From: Pyrenopolyporus hunteri
Lineage: Eukaryota; Ascomycota; Sordariomycetes; Xylariales; Hypoxylaceae
Direction: 5' to 3'
Assembly (NCBI GenBank): GCA_902806595.1
Contig: CADCXC010000009.1
Coordinates: 2,046,001 to 2,110,000 of the forward strand
Length of the DNA stretch: 64,000 bases
The notes under the pieces are model-generated. The model was not told the DNA's origin. It saw only the letters and a list, made by a program, of their open reading frames with translations, and did not search any database. Made by a program: the position numbers and the translations under genes. Below are positions 59,044 through 64,000 of this stretch, piece by piece; position 1 is the stretch's first letter; every line of letters starts with the position of its first letter.

Positions 59044-60172
59044 GTCGGCGGGGCAGAGTGCGAGCATACGTGAGCGCGTTTCGGACGTAGGATGCCCAAG
59101 CATTGCAGCTGGGATAGGTCCGAAGTTGGTGGTCCGGCAGAGGATAGAGTCATACTCATAACTGCTGCGTGGTTATTCGGTTTCCTTTAATCGTCTATGG
59201 GCGCGAGGGTAGTTTCGGAATTCTTTACTCGGTGATGTCTTGTTTCTCGTGTCGGCTCCGGGTCCGCGTGACTCGTGAGCGCCTCAACCAAAAGTCCACT
59301 CATTAAGTAACAGGAACAGATTGGCACGCGCAGGAGCTGTAAGGATAGTTTCCCGTAGCTCAATTTACTGGTAGTGTTTCTAACGTTTGATGCCACGATG
59401 CATTGTGGTGCGTATGTGTTGTACGGATTGCCTACATGGAGTATCGTTTCATCCTTGATCCCCTATCTATATGGCCTAGATGTCTTAACCGGCATATGGT
59501 GAGTTACCCCCTAAGCTGATACATTTCCTATCTATCTTGAAGGACGAAGCTTCGTATAATGAATATCATTGTAGGGCCATCTTCGTAGATATCTCTGGTG
59601 GGCTTATTGTTGTATGATTTTCTATATACCTGGTAGGTAGGTACCTAGTATGTATTGTACCTGGTACAAAGGTATGTAAGTGACCCCTACGGCAGGCTTG
59701 GGATTGGACGAACCGCGCGTCTCTAAATTCAGCCGCGAGAGGAACCGGCAAGACTGGAAGGGTCTCCCACCCCCACATCGCAGGCGGTGCCCCACCGCTG
59801 CTCCCTCTTTCTGGACCAACTAGGCAGGGGTTAGGTGTCTAAGTTAGGTAGGTAGGTATGTACATGTACCTAGGGAAAGCAGCATGGTCAGCTAAATTCC
59901 TTTTGGTGCAAGTTGTCCTCAAACAGCGCCACTCCCAAGACCATCACATTATTCTTCCACCTCGTCAATGTCAACCACCACGACCTCTCTTGGCCCAATT
60001 CGACGTCCAAGTAGCCAGCCGAAATTCATAACCCTCTTATAGCCCTTCGGATCGGAAACAGATGCCGTGCTAGCGCCGCCTAGCCTGACATCTCGGGGAG
60101 CTCGCACTGCGTTGGGAGAAGTTCTAAACCGCGTGCCGGACTGCTGGACAGGGAAGAAGACAAGCTTCCACC
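59044..60172. other. intergenic region
   Basis: 1.1 kb between two plus-strand genes. GGTAGGTAGGTACCTAG is at 59633-59649, and TAGGTAGGTAGGTATGTACATGTACC is near 59846-59871. No gene is seen; the final 200 bases should hold the ERV41 promoter. Confidence 0.5.
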
Positions 60173-61570
60173 ATGAACGGCTACAACGAGAAGAGCCACT
60201 ACGACGACGAGCCTGAACCGGGCAGCTTTGTAAGGGCCTTCGATGCTTTTCGTAAGCCCGCCCACCGTCTCGTACACCGTTCCCCCTTTCCTTTCCTTTC
60301 CTTATCCTTATCCTTACCTCACATCCCGTTTCGCAAAGTATTTCTAGGTAGCTAACCAGCGGGCGTCGCAACCCTCGCAGCGAAATCGAAACCCCAATAT
60401 GTAACGCGCACGTCGGGCGGCGGGAAGTGGTCCCTCGCCATGTACATCATCTCATGCGTACTGGTATGGTCGGAGCTAACGCGCTGGTGGCGCGGCGAGG
60501 AGACGCACACGTTCGCCGTCGAGAAGGGCGTCAGCCGCAACCTCCAGATCAACCTGGACATCGTCGTCAAGATGAAGTGCAAGGACCTGCACGTGAACGT
60601 CCAGGACGCCGCCGGCGACCTCATCCGCGCCGCCACCCGCCTCAAGGAGGAGACCACGCACTGGGGCCACTGGGTCGACGCCAAGGGCGTTCACAAGCTG
60701 GGCAGGGACAACCACGGGCGCGTCATCACGGGCGCCGGCTGGCACGACGAGGGCTTCGGCGAGGAGCACGTGCACGATATCGTGGCCATGGGGCGCAAGA
60801 AGGCCCGCTGGGCTAAGACGCCGAGGCTCTGGGGCGCCGACGGCGACAGCTGTCGTATCTACGGGAGTCTAGATTTGAACAAGGTGCAGGGCGATTTCCA
60901 CATCACAGCGCGAGGCCACGGTTATGCGGATTCTTCTGCGCCTGCGCATTTGGACCATAGCGGTACGTCTAATAACGTTCTCTAGATCGTCCCCGTTTCC
61001 TAGGGGCTCTATATTTCTTAAAAAGGGTTACTTAGGAAGCGCAAGAAAAAAAAAAAAAAAAAGCTAACTGAAGCTCTCTTCCGCATAGCCTTCAACTTCT
61101 CGCACGTCATCTCGGAGCTCTCGTTCGGGCCGTACTACCCGTCGCTCGAGAACCCGCTCGACCGGACGATCAACATAGCCGAGTCGCACTTCTACAAGTT
61201 CCAGTACTTCCTGTCGATCGTGCCGACCATCTACAGCGTGCAGCGGGGCTCGGGCGGGGGCTCGGCGCCGGCGGACCACACCATCTTCACGAACCAGTAC
61301 GCGGTCAACGAGCAGAGCAAGGAGATCAGCGAGCGCATGGTGCCCGGCCTCTTCTTCAAGTACGACATCGAGCCCATCATGCTGCACGTCGAGGAGCGCC
61401 GCGACGGCTTCCTCACCTTCCTCGTCAAGATCGTCAACATACTCAGCGGCGTCCTGGTTAGCTGCCACTGGGGCTTCCGTATCACCGAGTGGCTGCGCGA
61501 GGTCGTGGGTAGGAGGAGGAGGCAGGTGAGCGAGGGCGTTATTGGCGCCAAGGGGAGTTATGATGATTAG
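60173..61570 (+). CDS. ERV41: ER-Golgi COPII vesicle protein ERV41 (ERGIC2-like)
   Basis: Part of the Erv41-Erv46 retrograde cargo receptor cycling between ER and Golgi. There are three exons, 60173-60251, 60381-60962 and 61089-61570, giving 380 aa. Splicing restores AFDAFPKSKPQYVTR and DHSAFNFSHVISELS. There are two membrane segments, near residues 43-60 (SLAMYIISCVLVWSEL) and near the C-terminus (FLTFLVKIVNILSGVLVSC). Between them is the lumenal beta-rich region with VEKGVSRNLQINLDIVV, KCKDLHVNVQDAAGD and GSLDLNKVQGDFHI, characteristic of the family. The C-terminus after the second membrane segment has GRRRRQ. Exons 2 and 3 are strongly G/C-rich. The second intron carries an 18-base A run. 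Confidence 0.93.
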
Positions 61571-62556
61571 AGGGGGGTTTCTGGTGTAAGGAAGGGAAAA
61601 AAAGAAAAGAGGTTGACCATGTAGTCCGTGTATTACTGCTTATTTGGGAAGAGGGATGGGAAGGGGGCAAGGGGCGGAAGATGATCACGATCTGATTTCT
61701 GGCATCACTTTTTTTTTTTTTTTTTTCTTCCTCTTCTTCTTCCGTCTTGGGTATTTCCGGTGTAGACATGTCTTGGAGTTCGGGGCGATATAACCTAGCG
61801 TGATGGAAGCGGTATATATAGGTATTGTACATACCTCCTACTTATTTAGGTAGTGTGAACATGAGTAAAACTTTTATGAATGGCCTGGTTTTGGATTCGG
61901 GCTTGGACATGGACTTGGACTCGGGTTCGGGACTAGGAGGTGAACTCGAATGCGGACTAAATCACTCCCAAGTTTACTACCGAGTGAGAACAGATCCATA
62001 ATTTACTCATCATATAGATTATAACACTATTCACGAAGATTTCCACACGGATTCTACGATTCTAGTATGTTATGTAGATATATATCTAGGTGCCTATAGT
62101 TCATTCTAAAGTCTTTATCCTGCATATAGATGATGCTCTTCTATCCCCCCTTTCCTTCCCCCCTTTTCCACTCTTCCACTGCGTTACGTTCCTCAAATCT
62201 ACAACACCCCACCTACGAGAGACCTACGAATTGCTCAAAGCAAAGACACTCCGTCCGACTCGTGCGGTTCGTGATATATCAATACTATAAGACGCATGCA
62301 GCACGTAGGTATAAGTACAGTACATTTCTCTATACCGATCCGATCCGATCCGATCCGGTCCGATCTGATTCTTATACCATCCATCCGCCTAGGTACCAAG
62401 GTAGCTAGCGAGAGAACCTCCCTATGCCATCGCCACGTACGGTAAGTGAAAGAAATGAATCGTGTCACCCATTGATTGCACACCTAGTACCCAACTCACC
62501 AATCGAGTCCGGCCCGGCCCTATTCGGTCCAGAATCAATAATCCGCATCGGAGGCA
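61571..62556. other. intergenic region between convergent genes
   Basis: 1.0 kb of presumptive 3' UTRs. It holds a T run at 61709-61727, a GGACTCGGG-type degenerate repeat near 61895-61945, and a CGATC tandem repeat at 62336-62375. No gene is seen. Confidence 0.5.
62336..62375 (+). repeat. (CGATC)n tandem repeat
   Basis: Five or more copies of a 5-base CGATC unit with a few substitutions near the end of the array, in the spacer between ERV41 and the next gene. Confidence 0.75.
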
Positions 62557-64000
62557 CTACTGCAGCAGCAGCGCGTCCTCGTCAAGCCGCCCAAACAAGT
62601 CCTTGATCTCCTTCTCCATAATCTTCAGTTCCTTGGCCAGCTGGCCCGTAACCAAGGCGTACGCGTATAGGAGGGCGTAGTCGGGCTCCTCGACGGTGAC
62701 GCCGCCCAAGTTCGGGATACGGATCTTAAGGCTATCCTTCGCCGTACCCGCGTCCGCGTTCCCGTTCGCGATGGTGCCCGCGCTCGCGTTTTCGAGGGTC
62801 TTGTTACCTTCGACGTTCTCCTCTCCCTCGCCGATGGTATTGTTATTATGCTCCTTCCTGAAGCGGAATATCTTACCGAGCAATTTGTCCCGGATGGCCA
62901 TAACGCTAGGGATGACGTCCGTCAGGGGGTACTCGAGCATGACGCTGGAGGCGAGGACCTGGAAGACGTGGCAGATGCGGGCGCACAGCTGGGCGCGCTC
63001 TTCCGCGGTATAATATAGGAGGGCCTTCTCACCGGGGCTCAGCCGGCCGTGCTTCTGCGTTACCAGGCTCATAGCGTGGAACGCGTCGAGAGCGCGCTGG
63101 GTCGAGGCCATGATGCGTCCGTACGCCTCGGCGGGGAACGGCCCGCGGAGTTCGTATTCGTTACTCGCGGCGACGCGGAGCGTCTGCAGCTGCGCCGCGT
63201 ACCGCCGCATGGCGGCCTGCTCGCCTATCTTCATGTAGCTCGTGGCGGCGCTATCGTCGCGGAGCAGGACGGCCAGCGGGCCTCGCTTCCAAACGAGACC
63301 CATCTGCAGATACAGGACGGCCAAGCCCTCTTTGAACTTTTGGCGCGCGGACATGGGCCAGATCAGCCGGCATATGACGAGACCCCAGACGATGCCGACG
63401 GACACGGCCACGACTCTGTGGAAGGCGATGGAACTGATGATGGGGTGGAGGCCGCCTTCGTCGTCGTCGTCGTCGTCGACATCCTGCGTGAGCGAGTACG
63501 CGTATAATGACGAGACGTTGTAGCTTAGTAATATGAAGCGACCAAACGCCGGATTACCGCGATCTATCATGATGTAAAAAGCGCCGAAGGCGATGGCCCA
63601 GCCCAAGAAGGCGAGCGCGACGGCGTTGCCATCCGATATCCACCAGTTGACCAAGACAAAGGCAGCGCCCATAACGGTACCCGTGAACCGAGCCAAGCCG
63701 GTAGCGTTGGACGCGCCCACGGTCATCGAGCATACGATCATAAACGATAAGAGTCCCCATTCGCCTCGCCAATGCGCGTATATAGGCCGCGTCTGGGGTA
63801 TGAAGGCGAACATGGCGTAGAGCGCGGCGCCGATGCCGACTTTGAGGCCAAAACGAACTGTAAAGAGGCGTTAGCACGAATATTTAGGAGAACCGCGGCT
63901 ACGTGGTGGGCGGCTTACTATCGTTCCTTGCCAGGAACCGGAAGAATTGCAGGAGAGTTCGAGAGGCGACCCGGACGAAACGGTCCCAGAGGCCCTCGCC
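62557..64000 (-). CDS. BRE4 / fusaric-acid-resistance-like membrane protein (5' end beyond window)
   Basis: C-terminal part only (about 460 aa); the gene runs off the right edge. Two exons are seen, 64000-63919 (frame begins GEGLWDRFVRVAS) and 63857-62557, joined so that LARND continues into IRFGLKVGIG. Several membrane helices follow: LKVGIGAALYAMFAFIP, GLLSFMIVCSMTVGASNATG, GAAFVLVNWWISDG, VALAFLGWAIAFGAFYIMI and VVAVSVGIVWGLVICRLIWP. An Asp-rich loop (QDVDDDDDDEGG) lies before the last helix, then a long cytosolic C-terminal domain. This layout matches the fungal Bre4/DUF2421 and FUSC-type (aromatic acid exporter-like) superfamily. Transport substrate is unknown. It is convergent with ERV41. 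Confidence 0.82.

Noticed and set aside
1..64000. Transposons, CRISPR arrays, rRNA
   Set aside because: No transposase, reverse transcriptase or long terminal repeats, no spaced direct-repeat arrays and no rRNA sequence were seen.

Overview
The window looks like a gene-dense chromosome arm of a filamentous ascomycete (Pezizomycotina, most likely a Sordariomycete). Evidence: short GT-AG introns of about 50-220 nt with CTAAC-type branch points, single-copy eukaryotic housekeeping genes whose closest recognisable relatives are filamentous-fungal, and intergenic DNA full of the palindrome-rich TAGGTACC/CCTACCTA motif. That motif is reminiscent of Xylariales genomes, but the order-level call is only an inference.

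Layout, left to right: a CsbD-like cruciform-DNA-binding stress protein (-); mitochondrial cysteine desulfurase NFS1 (-); a BAR-SH3 amphiphysin of the Rvs167/Hob1 type (+); an unrecognised 293-aa protein (+); an intergenic stretch holding two doubtful coding traces; a secreted sedolisin protease in six exons (+); a plasma-membrane syntaxin (-); the U3 snoRNP Brix protein IMP4 (-) with an unassigned frame just downstream; the NMD helicase UPF1/NAM7 (+); a PRXL2-type AhpC/TSA protein (+); a highly reducing polyketide synthase in eight exons (-), divergently paired with an FSH1/LovG-type serine hydrolase (+); the mitochondrial import receptor TOM70 (-); a class-IV aminotransferase-like protein (+); an aspartic protease whose frame is interrupted by two TAG codons (+); a Btz-domain exon-junction-complex protein (-); a gene-poor stretch of about 7 kb; an NBR1-type autophagy receptor (+); the COPII cargo receptor ERV41 (+); and the 3' part of a BRE4/fusaric-acid-resistance-like membrane protein running off the right edge (-).

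Most genes are independent housekeeping units. Two loci stand out. (1) The aspartic protease at 43341-44961 is intact, including both catalytic Asp residues, except that two tryptophan codons conserved in the family read TAG. This is the pattern expected of fungal sexual-stage A-to-I mRNA editing (UAG to UIG, read as UGG), with RIP-type decay as the main rival. (2) The polyketide synthase lacks a methyltransferase domain and has lost both catalytic residues of its dehydratase (His to Tyr, Asp to Glu), while KS, AT, KR and ACP active sites remain. Its neighbour could be the releasing hydrolase.

Exon coordinates were worked out by hand from splice consensus and family conservation. No alignment, search or expression data were available.
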